Assembly (NCBI GenBank): GCA_013821865.1
Contig: PNJM01000001.1
Span: 1-29,220, forward strand
Length of the DNA: 29,220 bases
Direction of reading: 5' to 3'
From: Rhodocyclaceae bacterium
GTDB taxonomy: Bacteria > Pseudomonadota > Gammaproteobacteria > Burkholderiales > Rhodocyclaceae
Shown here: piece by piece, positions 7,204 to 13,902 of the stretch
Layout: each line of letters opens with the position of its first letter
Numbering within the stretch: the stretch's first letter is position 1
Translations under genes and position numbers: made by a program
The notes under the pieces: generated by a model
The model's database searches: none
Seen by the model: the letters and a program-made list of their open reading frames with translations, nothing else
Told to the model about the DNA's origin: nothing

Positions 7204-9642
7204 GCTTGTTATCACTGCGGCCTGCCGATTCCGCAGGGCGCGCATTTCGCCGTCACCATCGCCGCCGCGCCGCACGCGATGTGCTGCGCCGGCTGCCAGG
7301 CGGTGGCCCAGGCGATCGTCGACAACGGCCTGGCGGACTACTACGACCACCGCGATGCCCTGCCGGAGAGTCCGCGCGAGGCCATGCCCGCGGTGCTGCA
7401 CGACCTCGGCCTGTACGACCATCCCGACATCCAGAAGAGCTTCGTGCAGCCTCTTTCCGGGCATGAGCGCGAAGCCTCGCTCATCCTCGAAGGCATCACC
7501 TGCGCCGCCTGCGTCTGGCTGAACGAGCAGCATCTCACGCGCCAGGCCGGCGTCACGGCGGTCGACATCAACTACGCCACGCGCCGGGCGCGCGTGCGCT
7601 GGGATGAACGGCAGATAAAACTTTCCGGCATCCTTGCCGCCGTTGCCGCGATCGGCTATCACGCCTACCCCTACGATGCCGCCCGCTCCGAGGAACTGGC
7701 GCGCAAGGAGCGCCGCGCCGCGTTGTGGCGCCTGTTCGTCGCCGGCTTCGGCATGATGCAGGTGATGATGTACGCGGTGCCGGTGTACCTGGCGGAAGAG
7801 GGCACGATGAGCGCGGACATCGAAGCGCTCATGCGCTGGGCCAGCCTGGTGCTGACGCTGCCCGTCGTGCTCTATTCCGCGGCGCCGTTCTTCCGCAATG
7901 CCTGGCGCGACCTCCGCCTCATGCGCGTCGGCATGGATGTGCCGGTGGCCCTGGGTATCGGCGCCGCCTTCGCCGCCAGCCTCTGGGCCACGCTTGCCGG
8001 GACGGGCGAAGTCTATTTCGATTCGGTGACGATGTTCGTCTTCCTGCTCCTGGGCGGACGCTACCTGGAGATGCTGGCGCGGCAGAAGGCGGTGCGCTCC
8101 ATCGAGCGCGTCGGCCGGGCACTGCCGGCCTTTGCCGAACGGCTCAATGCCTTTCCTTCGCTGGAGGCCGAACGCGTCGCGGTATCCGCGCTCGCCGCCG
8201 GCGATATCGTGCTTGTCGCGCCGGGCCAGACCATTCCCGCCGACGGCGTGGTCATGCAGGGGAAGAGCGAAGTGGACGAATCGCTGCTGACCGGAGAGAG
8301 CCGGTCCATTGCCAAGGAGGAGGGCGGCGAGGTGACCGGCGGCACGGTGAACATGCGCAGCCCGCTGGTGCTGCGGGTGGAGAAGGTCGGCGAGGCGACG
8401 CGGCTCGCCTCGATCGTCCGGCTGATGGAGCGCGCCATCACCGAGAAGCCGCGCGTGGTGGTACTGGCTGACCGCGTTGCCGCCTGGTTCGTCGCCGCGC
8501 TGCTGGTGCTGGCGGTGTCCACCGGCGTGATTTGGAGCCAGATCGATCCGCAGCGCGCGCTGTGGGTATTCGTTTCGGTGCTGGTCGTGAGCTGCCCCTG
8601 CGCCTTGTCCCTCGCCACGCCGGCGGCCCTGGCGGTGGCGACGGGCGCGCTGTCCCGTCTCGGACTGCTCGTCTCGCGCGGCCATGCCATCGAGGCGCTG
8701 GCGCGGGCCGACCATTTCGTTTTCGACAAGACCGGCACGCTGACCTGGGGCCGCTTGCGCATGCTGGAAGTGCTGGCCCCGGGCGGGATGCCGGCGGCCG
8801 AAGCACAGCGGCTTGCTGCGGCGCTGGAGCAGGGCTCCGAGCATGCCGTCGGGATCGGCTTGCGGCAGGCTTTCGGCACGGGCGGCACGCTGCCGGAGGC
8901 GCAGGGATTGCAGGCATATACCGGACAGGGCGTCGAGGGCGTCATCGAAGGGCGGCGGCTGCGCATCGGCCGCATCGAGTTCGCCGGGGCATTGCACGGC
9001 AAGCCTTTGCCGCCGGACGCGGCCGCGCTGGCGGCGGCGGGCGATACCTGCGTCGCGCTGGCGGATGCGGATGGCTGGATTGCGCTGTTCCGCCTCGGCG
9101 ACGAGCTGCGGCCGCAGGCGCGCGAACTGGTCGCCGGCCTGCGGCAACTCGGCTGCAAGGTGACGCTGCTCTCCGGCGACTCGCCTGCGGCGGTGGCGCG
9201 CGTGGCGCAGGGACTGCAAATCGACGATGCCCACGGCGGCATGGCGCCGCAGGACAAGCACGGATTCATTGCCCGCCTGCAGCGCGAAGGCGCGCTGGTA
9301 GCGATGACGGGTGACGGTGTGAATGATGCGCCGGTGCTGGCCCAGGCCCAGGTGTCCATAGCCATGGGCGGCGGCACCGAGCTGGCGCGCAACCAGGCCG
9401 ACATCGTCCTGCTCGGAGAGGGTCTCGGGCAGATCGAGCAGGCGGTCAGGCTGGCGCGGCGCACGCTCTCGATCATCCGGCAGAACCTGGGCTGGGCCTT
9501 CGCCTACAATTTCGTGGCGATCCCGCTCGCCATGTTCGGCCTGATCACGCCGTGGATGGCCGGCGTCGGCATGTCGATGAGCTCGCTGCTGGTCGTGGCC
9601 AACGCGCTGCGGCTGCAGCCGGGCGGGGAGGGGGCACGCTGA
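7159..9642 (+). CDS. ccoI: CcoI copper-transporting P1B-type ATPase for cbb3 oxidase assembly
   Basis: An 827-residue heavy-metal P-type ATPase. An N-terminal Cys-rich region (CYHCGLP, then CCAGCQAV) typical of CcoI/FixI is followed by a metal-binding domain with GITCAAC (Cys 115 and 118). It has the transmembrane metal motif SCPC (Cys 479 and 481), the actuator TGES, the phosphorylation site DKTGT (Asp523) and the hinge GDGVND (about 718-723). The family moves Cu(I) to the periplasm for insertion into CcoN. The only start that keeps the conserved CYHCG part is GTG 7159, since an in-frame stop lies just upstream at 7144-7146. As a result the first 17 or so residues are made by a heptamer DNA repeat and look non-native. 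It overlaps ccoS by one base. Confidence 0.93.
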   Translation: MDFNSKPETRNPKPEACYHCGLPIPQGAHFAVTIAAAPHAMCCAGCQAVAQAIVDNGLADYYDHRDALPESPREAMPAVLHDLGLYDHPDIQKSFVQPLSGHEREASLILEGITCAACVWLNEQHLTRQAGVTAVDINYATRRARVRWDERQIKLSGILAAVAAIGYHAYPYDAARSEELARKERRAALWRLFVAGFGMMQVMMYAVPVYLAEEGTMSADIEALMRWASLVLTLPVVLYSAAPFFRNAWRDLRLMRVGMDVPVALGIGAAFAASLWATLAGTGEVYFDSVTMFVFLLLGGRYLEMLARQKAVRSIERVGRALPAFAERLNAFPSLEAERVAVSALAAGDIVLVAPGQTIPADGVVMQGKSEVDESLLTGESRSIAKEEGGEVTGGTVNMRSPLVLRVEKVGEATRLASIVRLMERAITEKPRVVVLADRVAAWFVAALLVLAVSTGVIWSQIDPQRALWVFVSVLVVSCPCALSLATPAALAVATGALSRLGLLVSRGHAIEALARADHFVFDKTGTLTWGRLRMLEVLAPGGMPAAEAQRLAAALEQGSEHAVGIGLRQAFGTGGTLPEAQGLQAYTGQGVEGVIEGRRLRIGRIEFAGALHGKPLPPDAAALAAAGDTCVALADADGWIALFRLGDELRPQARELVAGLRQLGCKVTLLSGDSPAAVARVAQGLQIDDAHGGMAPQDKHGFIARLQREGALVAMTGDGVNDAPVLAQAQVSIAMGGGTELARNQADIVLLGEGLGQIEQAVRLARRTLSIIRQNLGWAFAYNFVAIPLAMFGLITPWMAGVGMSMSSLLVVANALRLQPGGEGAR

Positions 9643-9836
9643 TGGAGATTCTCTACATCCTCATTCCGCTTTCGGTGGTGCTGGTATTCCTCATCGGAGT
9701 CGTGTTCTGGTGGTCCGTGCGCAGCGGCCAGTTCGACGATCTGGAAGGGCCGGCCTATCGCGTTCTCATGGATGACGACAAGCCGAAGAGTGACTCCACC
9801 GGCGAGGCGGGGCGGAAGAAGGACGAAAAAACCTGA
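9642..9836 (+). CDS. ccoS: CcoS, cbb3-type oxidase assembly protein
   Basis: A 64-residue protein. One N-terminal transmembrane helix (ILYILIPLSVVLVFLIGVVFWW) is followed by the family signature SGQFDDLEGPAYRVLMDDD, then a charged tail. CcoS is needed for cofactor (haem and copper) insertion into the CcoN subunit. The ATG overlaps the ccoI TGA as TGATG, so translation is coupled. The same frame is open further upstream inside ccoI, but homology begins at this Met. Confidence 0.95.
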   Translation: MEILYILIPLSVVLVFLIGVVFWWSVRSGQFDDLEGPAYRVLMDDDKPKSDSTGEAGRKKDEKT

Positions 9837-9872
9837 GAATCACTGCGGCCGGCTCTCATATTTGAGGTGGCT

Positions 9873-9914
9873 TTGATCCATGTCAATTTTTTCCGGCCCG
9901 CAATTTCCCATACT
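9873..9914 (+). promoter_or_regulatory. FNR box and -10 element of a class II FNR-activated promoter (candidate sRNA)
   Basis: TTGAT-CCAT-GTCAA (9873-9886) matches the FNR/Anr consensus TTGAT-N4-ATCAA at 9 of 10 positions. Its centre is 9879.5, and CATACT, a reasonable -10, lies at 9909-9914. That puts the box at exactly -41.5 for a start at 9921, the standard class II spacing. It lies 37 bp after ccoS and reads away from it. Confidence 0.7.
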
Positions 9915-9920
9915 TGCGTC

Positions 9921-10051
9921 AAGGTTTTGGTCTTGGAGGCGGGCCGGGCTGTATGCAGTTCTCTGCGACAGGGTTCCGTTCCGGCTTGCAAGTCTGAAGT
10001 CTTGTCTCTCTGTTGGGGTTGGGGTGCGCACCAGCGCACCCCCTTTTTTTT
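9921..10051 (+). ncRNA. Candidate FNR-activated small RNA, about 131 nt
   Basis: This is the stretch between the FNR-type promoter and a strong terminator. It has no convincing ORF: the open frames through it begin upstream of the predicted start or lack a ribosome-binding site. Predicted structure, from the sequence by eye, has nested stems GCCGG/CCGGC (9943-9947 with 9981-9985), CTGT/ACAG (9949-9952 with 9968-9971) and GCAG/CTGC (9955-9958 with 9963-9966, loop TTCT). A pyrimidine-rich single-stranded linker (about 9986-10016) and the terminator hairpin follow. This is the layout of an Hfq-type trans-acting sRNA such as FnrS of enterobacteria or AniS of Neisseria, to which no sequence kinship is claimed. 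The linker part TTGTCTCTCT (10002-10011) is complementary to the 10 bases just before the ATG at 17666. Inference, not proven. Confidence 0.6.
10021..10051 (+). terminator. Strong rho-independent terminator
   Basis: A perfect 9-bp stem GGGGTGCGC (10021-10029) / GCGCACCCC (10034-10042) with loop ACCA, followed by C and eight T (10044-10051). It ends either the candidate sRNA or a long ccoS 3' end and isolates the Rrf2 gene. Confidence 0.93.
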
Positions 10052-10119
10052 GTGCGCCTAATAAGTGTATATTGAGATATTTATATCGCCATATGCTCCC
10101 GCCAGGGAACTCTTCGACG

Positions 10120-10659
10120 ATGATTCTGTCCCGCACCAGCCAATACGCCATTCAGTCCCTCATTTTCGTCGCGACCCAGCCGCGCGGCGTTCCCGTGTTG
10201 ATCCGCACGGTCGCCGAGCGCCTCGGCGTGCCGCCGCCATATCTTGCGAAAATTATGCAAAGCCTCGGCCGCGCAAAACTTATCTATTCCCTTCGCGGCC
10301 GGCAAGGCGGCGTGTGTCTGCGTGAGGGCGGCGAAAAGACCGATTTGATGCAGATTCTCACGCTGATCGAAGGTCCGGGCTTGACCGAGAACTGCGTGCT
10401 CGGGTTGAAGATATGCGGCGACGAGACGGCCTGCCCCATGCACGCCCAGTGGAAGCCGATCAAGACGAGAATCGTGAAACTCCTGAATCAGCAGACCCTC
10501 GGCAAGCTTGCCGCGGCAGTTCAGAGCGGGAAATATCGACTCACGGAACTTCCGTTTGCCGCACTGGAAGCCAAGGGAGTCGCGCAAGGCAAAGGACCAG
10601 CGATTCTCGTCCAGGCGCAGGGAATCCGGGCCCGCCGCGCGGGCAGCGCCCGTAACTAA
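10120..10659 (+). CDS. Rrf2-family transcriptional regulator, three-Cys Fe-S type
   Basis: A 179-residue Rrf2 regulator. The N-terminus MILSRTSQYAIQSLIFVA is the family start, with a winged helix (VAERLGVPPPYLAKIMQSLGRAKLIYSLRGRQGG). Three cysteines C92-x6-C99-x5-C105 lie in TENCVLGLKICGDETACPMH, so a [2Fe-2S] or [4Fe-4S] cluster is likely. The start at 10120 has AGGGA upstream and matches the family; an upstream in-frame ATG (10093) has no ribosome-binding site. An AT-rich segment (10061-10090) lies before it and may hold its promoter. It sits between the candidate sRNA and fnr, so a role in redox, NO or Fe-S status around the cbb3 genes is plausible. It is not the suf regulator, which is a separate Rrf2 gene at 27898. 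Its exact subgroup is not recognised. Confidence 0.88.
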   Translation: MILSRTSQYAIQSLIFVATQPRGVPVLIRTVAERLGVPPPYLAKIMQSLGRAKLIYSLRGRQGGVCLREGGEKTDLMQILTLIEGPGLTENCVLGLKICGDETACPMHAQWKPIKTRIVKLLNQQTLGKLAAAVQSGKYRLTELPFAALEAKGVAQGKGPAILVQAQGIRARRAGSARN

Positions 10660-10703
10660 AACGCGAACAAACGCCCATAACTCGATTGCGCATCGGGGAG
10701 AGC

Positions 10704-11465
10704 ATGAAAGACATGCCTGGTTCGAAGGTAACGCCACTCCGTTCGGCGCCCGATCGACCCTGCGAGCCGATTGCCTGTGCTCAGTGCGGGGTCTACCGGT
10801 TGTGCCTTCCGCTCGGCCTGCATCAGGCCGATATGACGCTGCTGGAGAGCATCGTCAGGCGCAAGGAGATCTATAAGCGCGGGCAACGCCTCTTCAGGCC
10901 GGGAGACCGCTTCGACTTCATTTATGCGATCCGCAGCGGCTCGGTCAAGACTTGTGTTTGCACTCCGGACGGGCGCGTGCAAATCACCGGCTTCCATATC
11001 GCGGGCGAACTCCTGGGATTGAGCGCGCTCGATTCGGGGCGGTACAGTTGCGAAGCGCGGGCGCTCGAAACAACGTCTGTTTGCAAGGTGGAGGCCGAGC
11101 GGCTCGGGGAACTGGCGCAAAGCATCCCCTCGATCCAGTACCAGATGCTGAAAATAATGAGCGGACATATCCGCCAGGACGAGGAACTCATGCTGCTGCT
11201 CGGGCGAAGGAACGCCGAGGAACGCCTGGCCGAATACCTGATCGGTCTGTCCAGGCGCTTCGCCGCCCGCAATTATTCCCCGACCCAGTTTCACTTGAGC
11301 ATGTCCCGCGGCGACATCGGCAACTATCTCGGCATTGCCGAGGAGACGGTCTGTCGCATTCTGACCCGATTCCAGAACGCAGGCCTCATCGCCACAAACC
11401 GGCGCCATGTTCGGCTGATCGATCTTCGGGAACTGGAAGCGGTAGCGCGAACAAACGCTGCCTGA
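10704..11465 (+). CDS. fnr: FNR/Anr-type oxygen-sensing transcription factor
   Basis: A 253-residue CRP/FNR-family protein with all four cluster cysteines of FNR: C25-x2-C28-x5-C34 and C127 (TSVCKVE). It has the cyclic-nucleotide-like roll (YAIRSGSVKT, ITGFHIAGELLGLSAL), the dimer helix and a helix-turn-helix GDIGNYLGIAEETVCRILTRFQ. It should bind TTGAT-N4-ATCAA as a [4Fe-4S] dimer without oxygen. The recognition helix reads E214-T-V-C217-R218 where E. coli FNR has E209-T-I-S212-R213, so the DNA-contacting Ser is Cys here. The start at 10704 follows GGGGAG at good spacing; an alternative in-frame start at 10686 lacks one. FNR boxes nearby (9873 and 12204) suggest it controls the adjacent cco genes. 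Confidence 0.93.
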   Translation: MKDMPGSKVTPLRSAPDRPCEPIACAQCGVYRLCLPLGLHQADMTLLESIVRRKEIYKRGQRLFRPGDRFDFIYAIRSGSVKTCVCTPDGRVQITGFHIAGELLGLSALDSGRYSCEARALETTSVCKVEAERLGELAQSIPSIQYQMLKIMSGHIRQDEELMLLLGRRNAEERLAEYLIGLSRRFAARNYSPTQFHLSMSRGDIGNYLGIAEETVCRILTRFQNAGLIATNRRHVRLIDLRELEAVARTNAA

Positions 11466-11590
11466 CGCCCCCCCATCCGCCCGGCGATTCTCTCGCCGGT
11501 GCTGCTCTTCCTCCGTTTCATCGCGACCAGCATCGAAGTTGATGCAAGCCGGCATTTCCAGTTCGAAGCGTCGTCGCGCGGACACAAAGG

Positions 11591-11604
11591 TTGACGTGCG
11601 TCAT
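11591..11604 (+). promoter_or_regulatory. FNR/FixK-like palindrome upstream of ompW remnant
   Basis: TTGAC-GTGC-GTCAT contains the perfect dyad TGACG-TG-CGTCA. It matches the FNR consensus only at TTGA/TCA, but TTGAC half-sites are accepted by FixK/FNR relatives, and the box at 9873 also has a TTGAC half. It lies between fnr and the ompW remnant. No -10 sits at the exact class II distance; TATATT at 11633-11638 is 6 bp too far. Confidence 0.35.
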
Positions 11605-11628
11605 GGTTCCGGAATGCACGGCCGCCAC

Positions 11629-11643
11629 ATCCTATATTAGGAT
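11629..11643. promoter_or_regulatory. 15-bp palindrome, candidate Rrf2-type operator
   Basis: ATCCTA-TAT-TAGGAT is a dyad with 6-bp arms overlapping a -10-like TATATT. It agrees at 10 of 15 positions with the palindrome GTACTAAATTAGTAC in the suf promoter (27723-27737), sharing the core CTA-N-ATTAG. A second weaker dyad GATAA...TTATC follows at 11641-11660. It may be an operator for the Rrf2 regulator at 10120. Confidence 0.4.
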
Positions 11644-11741
11644 AACAATATCCGATTATCTCAAGGTGTGGCTGGCCAGGCATGTCCACGAAAGCGATAA
11701 GCGATACGGAATTTCAATTTTTTCAACTAGGGGAGTTCTTG

Positions 11742-12212
11742 ATGAAACACTTGATGAAACGGCTTCTGGCCCTGACAATCGCTTCCGCCGCATTGGCTGT
11801 CCCCAGTGCATTCGCCGCCGACGGTCCTTGGATGGTTCGCGTGCGTGCGGTCAATCTCGACATGACGAACAAGTCCGACGCCATTCCGGCGCTGGCGGTA
11901 CCGTCGGACGCCATCCGCGCCTCGGACAAGACCATTCCGGAAGTTGATATAAGCTACTTCATCACGAAGAACATCGCCGCCGAACTGATCCTCACCGTGC
12001 CGCAGAAGCATGGCGTGGAGGTGACGCAAAGCGCGATCGGTGCCTTCAAGGCCGGTACGTTCAGGCACCTGCCGCCGACCCTGACGCTGCAATACCACTT
12101 CCTGCCCGACGGCCAGTTCCGCCCCTATGTTGGCGCCGGCGTCAACTACACGCGCTTTTCCAGCGTCAATCTAGCGATATCAAACTTTGCGACCACGATA
12201 TATTTGATATAA
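11742..12212 (+). pseudogene. ompW: OmpW-family outer membrane protein, C-terminally truncated
   Basis: A 156-residue frame starting MKHLMKRLLALTIASAALAVPSAFA, a clear signal peptide cleaved after AFA, with Shine-Dalgarno AGGGGAG 7 nt upstream. The mature start DGPWMVRVRAVNL and the segments ISYFITKNIAAELIL, LPPTLTLQYHFLPDG and FRPYVGAGVNYTRF are typical of OmpW, an 8-stranded beta-barrel linked with anaerobic or stress responses. Family members continue some 50 more residues to a final strand ending in Phe. Here homology stops near VNYTRFSSVNL (about 12170), and an unrelated tail ISNFATTIYLI ends at a TAA inside the FNR box of ccoN. Lacking the last strands, it is unlikely to form a barrel. 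A recombination joint near 12170 is the simplest explanation. Confidence 0.8.
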
Positions 12213-12246
12213 ATCAATCATCGGCGGATTGTTCCTGGAGTATCCT
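12204..12246 (+). promoter_or_regulatory. FNR-dependent promoter of ccoNOQP
   Basis: TTGAT-ATAA-ATCAA (12204-12217) is a perfect FNR/Anr box. TATCCT at 12241-12246 serves as the -10, giving a start near 12252 with the box at about -41.5. The leader to ccoN is about 127 nt and contains repeat copy B. The box overlaps the stop codon of the ompW remnant. Confidence 0.88.
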
Positions 12247-12292
12247 TCGGCCAATCCGATGCCTGACAAAAACGGGCGCAAACGGGAATCGC

Positions 12293-12358
12293 TTTAGCTT
12301 CGGCCGCTTCGCTTGACGTTTGCTTCGCGAACCGAGCCTGCGCTGAAACTTCGTTTTC
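12293..12358 (-). repeat. Short interspersed repeat, copy B, in the ccoN leader
   Basis: Inverted partner of 6214-6280. Positions 12335-12358 are identical to the complement of 6214-6237, and 12293-12314 match with one change. The 20-nt centre (12315-12334) differs from copy A, yet it can also form a small stem (CGTTTGC with GCGAACCG, allowing G-U and a bulge). It ends 20 bp before the ccoN ATG and would fold in the ccoN mRNA leader. Confidence 0.8.
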
Positions 12359-12378
12359 GTACTACTGGGGTATCCATC

Positions 12379-13806
12379 ATGCAAACAGAAGCGACCTACA
12401 ACTACAAGGTTGTGCGCCAGTTCGCCATCATGACGGTGGTGTGGGGCATCGTGGGCATGTTGGTCGGCGTCGTCATCGCCGCCCAACTTGTCTGGCCCGA
12501 ACTGAACCTGACCTCCTGGCTGTCCTACGGCCGATTGCGGCCGCTGCACACCAACGCCGTCATCTTCGCCTTCGGCGGCTCGGCGCTGTTCGCCACGAGC
12601 TATTACGTGGTGCAGCGCACCAGCCACGTGCGGCTGTTCTCCGACGGCCTGGCCGCCTTCACCTTCTGGGGCTGGCAGGCCGTCATCGTCGCGGCGGCCG
12701 TGACCCTGCCGCTGGGCATGACCAGCGGCAAGGAGTACGCCGAGCTGGAGTGGCCGATCGACATCCTCATCACCCTGGTGTGGGTCTCCTATGCCGTGGT
12801 CTTCTTCGGCACCATCGCCACGCGAAAGGCCAGCCACATCTACGTCGCCAACTGGTTCTACGGCGGCTTCATCCTCGCCGTGGCCCTGCTGCACCTGGTC
12901 AACAGCTGCGAGATTCCGGTCTCGCTCTTCAAGAGCTACTCCTGCTACGCCGGCGTGCAGGATGCCATGATCCAGTGGTGGTACGGCCACAACGCGGTGG
13001 GCTTCTTCCTCACCGCCGGCTTCCTCGGCATGATGTACTACTTCGTGCCCAAGCAGGCCGGGCGCCCGGTGTACTCCTATCGCCTCTCGGTGGTGCACTT
13101 CTGGGCCCTCATCTTCACCTACATGTGGGCCGGCCCGCACCACCTGCACTACACGGCGCTGCCCGACTGGGCCCAGTCGATCGGCATGATGTTCTCGCTG
13201 ATCCTGCTGGCGCCGTCCTGGGGTGGCATGATCAACGGCATCATGACCCTGTCCGGCGCCTGGCACAAACTGCGCGACGACCCGATCCTCAAGTTCCTCA
13301 TCACCAGCCTGTCCTTCTACGGCATGAGCACCTTCGAAGGCCCGATGATGTCGATCAAGACGGTGAACGCCCTCTCGCACTACACCGACTGGACCGTCGG
13401 CCACGTGCATTCGGGGGCCCTGGGCTGGGTGGCGATGATTTCCATCGGCTCCATCTACTACCTGATCCCGCGCCTGTTCGGCCGGAAGGAGATGTACTCG
13501 GTCCGCCTCATCAACGTGCATTTCTGGGTGTCCACCATCGGCGTCGTGCTCTACATCGCCGCCATGTGGATCGCCGGGGTGATGCAGGGCCTGATGTGGC
13601 GCGCCACCAACGCCGACGGCACGCTCACCTACGCCTTCGTCGAGAGCGTCAAGGCCACCTATCCGTTCTGGAGCATCCGCCTCCTCGGCGGCCTCCTCTT
13701 CCTCTCCGGCATGCTCATCATGGCCTGGAACACCTGGAAGACGGTCGCCGGCCAGAAGGCTTACGACGCGCCGGTGCTGGCCCCTGCGGCCGGTCAACAC
13801 GCCTGA
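12379..13806 (+). CDS. ccoN: CcoN, catalytic subunit of cbb3-type cytochrome c oxidase
   Basis: A 475-residue, 12-helix haem-copper oxidase subunit of the C family. The ligands are all visible. Low-spin haem b: His57 (RPLHTN) and His344. Copper B: His204 (WWYGHNAVG) and His254-His255 (GPHHLHY). High-spin haem b3: His342 (VGHVHSG). The cross-linked Tyr of helix VII is Tyr314 ([11 protein letters not shown]), keeping the spacing to His204 known for cbb3 enzymes. It reduces oxygen to water at very low oxygen and pumps protons. The start ATG has GGGG 9 nt upstream; the longer in-frame N-terminus comes from the repeat-containing leader and is rejected. Driven by the FNR promoter at 12204. Confidence 0.97.
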   Translation: MQTEATYNYKVVRQFAIMTVVWGIVGMLVGVVIAAQLVWPELNLTSWLSYGRLRPLHTNAVIFAFGGSALFATSYYVVQRTSHVRLFSDGLAAFTFWGWQAVIVAAAVTLPLGMTSGKEYAELEWPIDILITLVWVSYAVVFFGTIATRKASHIYVANWFYGGFILAVALLHLVNSCEIPVSLFKSYSCYAGVQDAMIQWWYGHNAVGFFLTAGFLGMMYYFVPKQAGRPVYSYRLSVVHFWALIFTYMWAGPHHLHYTALPDWAQSIGMMFSLILLAPSWGGMINGIMTLSGAWHKLRDDPILKFLITSLSFYGMSTFEGPMMSIKTVNALSHYTDWTVGHVHSGALGWVAMISIGSIYYLIPRLFGRKEMYSVRLINVHFWVSTIGVVLYIAAMWIAGVMQGLMWRATNADGTLTYAFVESVKATYPFWSIRLLGGLLFLSGMLIMAWNTWKTVAGQKAYDAPVLAPAAGQHA

Positions 13807-13823
13807 TCGGGAGAAGAGACATG

Positions 13824-13887
13824 TACCCCCACGCTCACATTCGTTCGCTGCCCCCCGAGGGGGCGCATGCCCCCCTCGGGGCGGCCC
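13824..13887. repeat. GC-rich hairpin repeat between ccoN and ccoO
   Basis: CCCCGAGGGGG (13853-13863) is followed by its inverted copy CCCCCTCGGGG (13871-13881). A flank reading ACGCTCACATTCGTTCGCTG comes before. The layout is like GC-rich interspersed repeats common in betaproteobacterial intergenic regions (recalled, not searched). It fills most of the 96-bp gap within the otherwise tight ccoNOQP operon. Confidence 0.75.
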
Positions 13888-13902
13888 TTCAGGAGACATG
13901 AC

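Noticed and set aside
6823..9261. An 812-codon minus-strand frame antisense to the SDR gene and ccoI
   Set aside because: It covers two clear genes on the other strand and has shadow-type Arg/His/Gln/Ala composition.
9867..10061. A 64-codon plus frame across the candidate sRNA
   Set aside because: Its start lies upstream of the predicted transcript, it has no ribosome-binding site, and it reads through the terminator hairpin.
10061..10090. AT-rich stretch TTGAGATATTTATA before the Rrf2 gene considered as an FNR box
   Set aside because: The second half-site does not match ATCAA. It is probably only a promoter-like AT-rich region.
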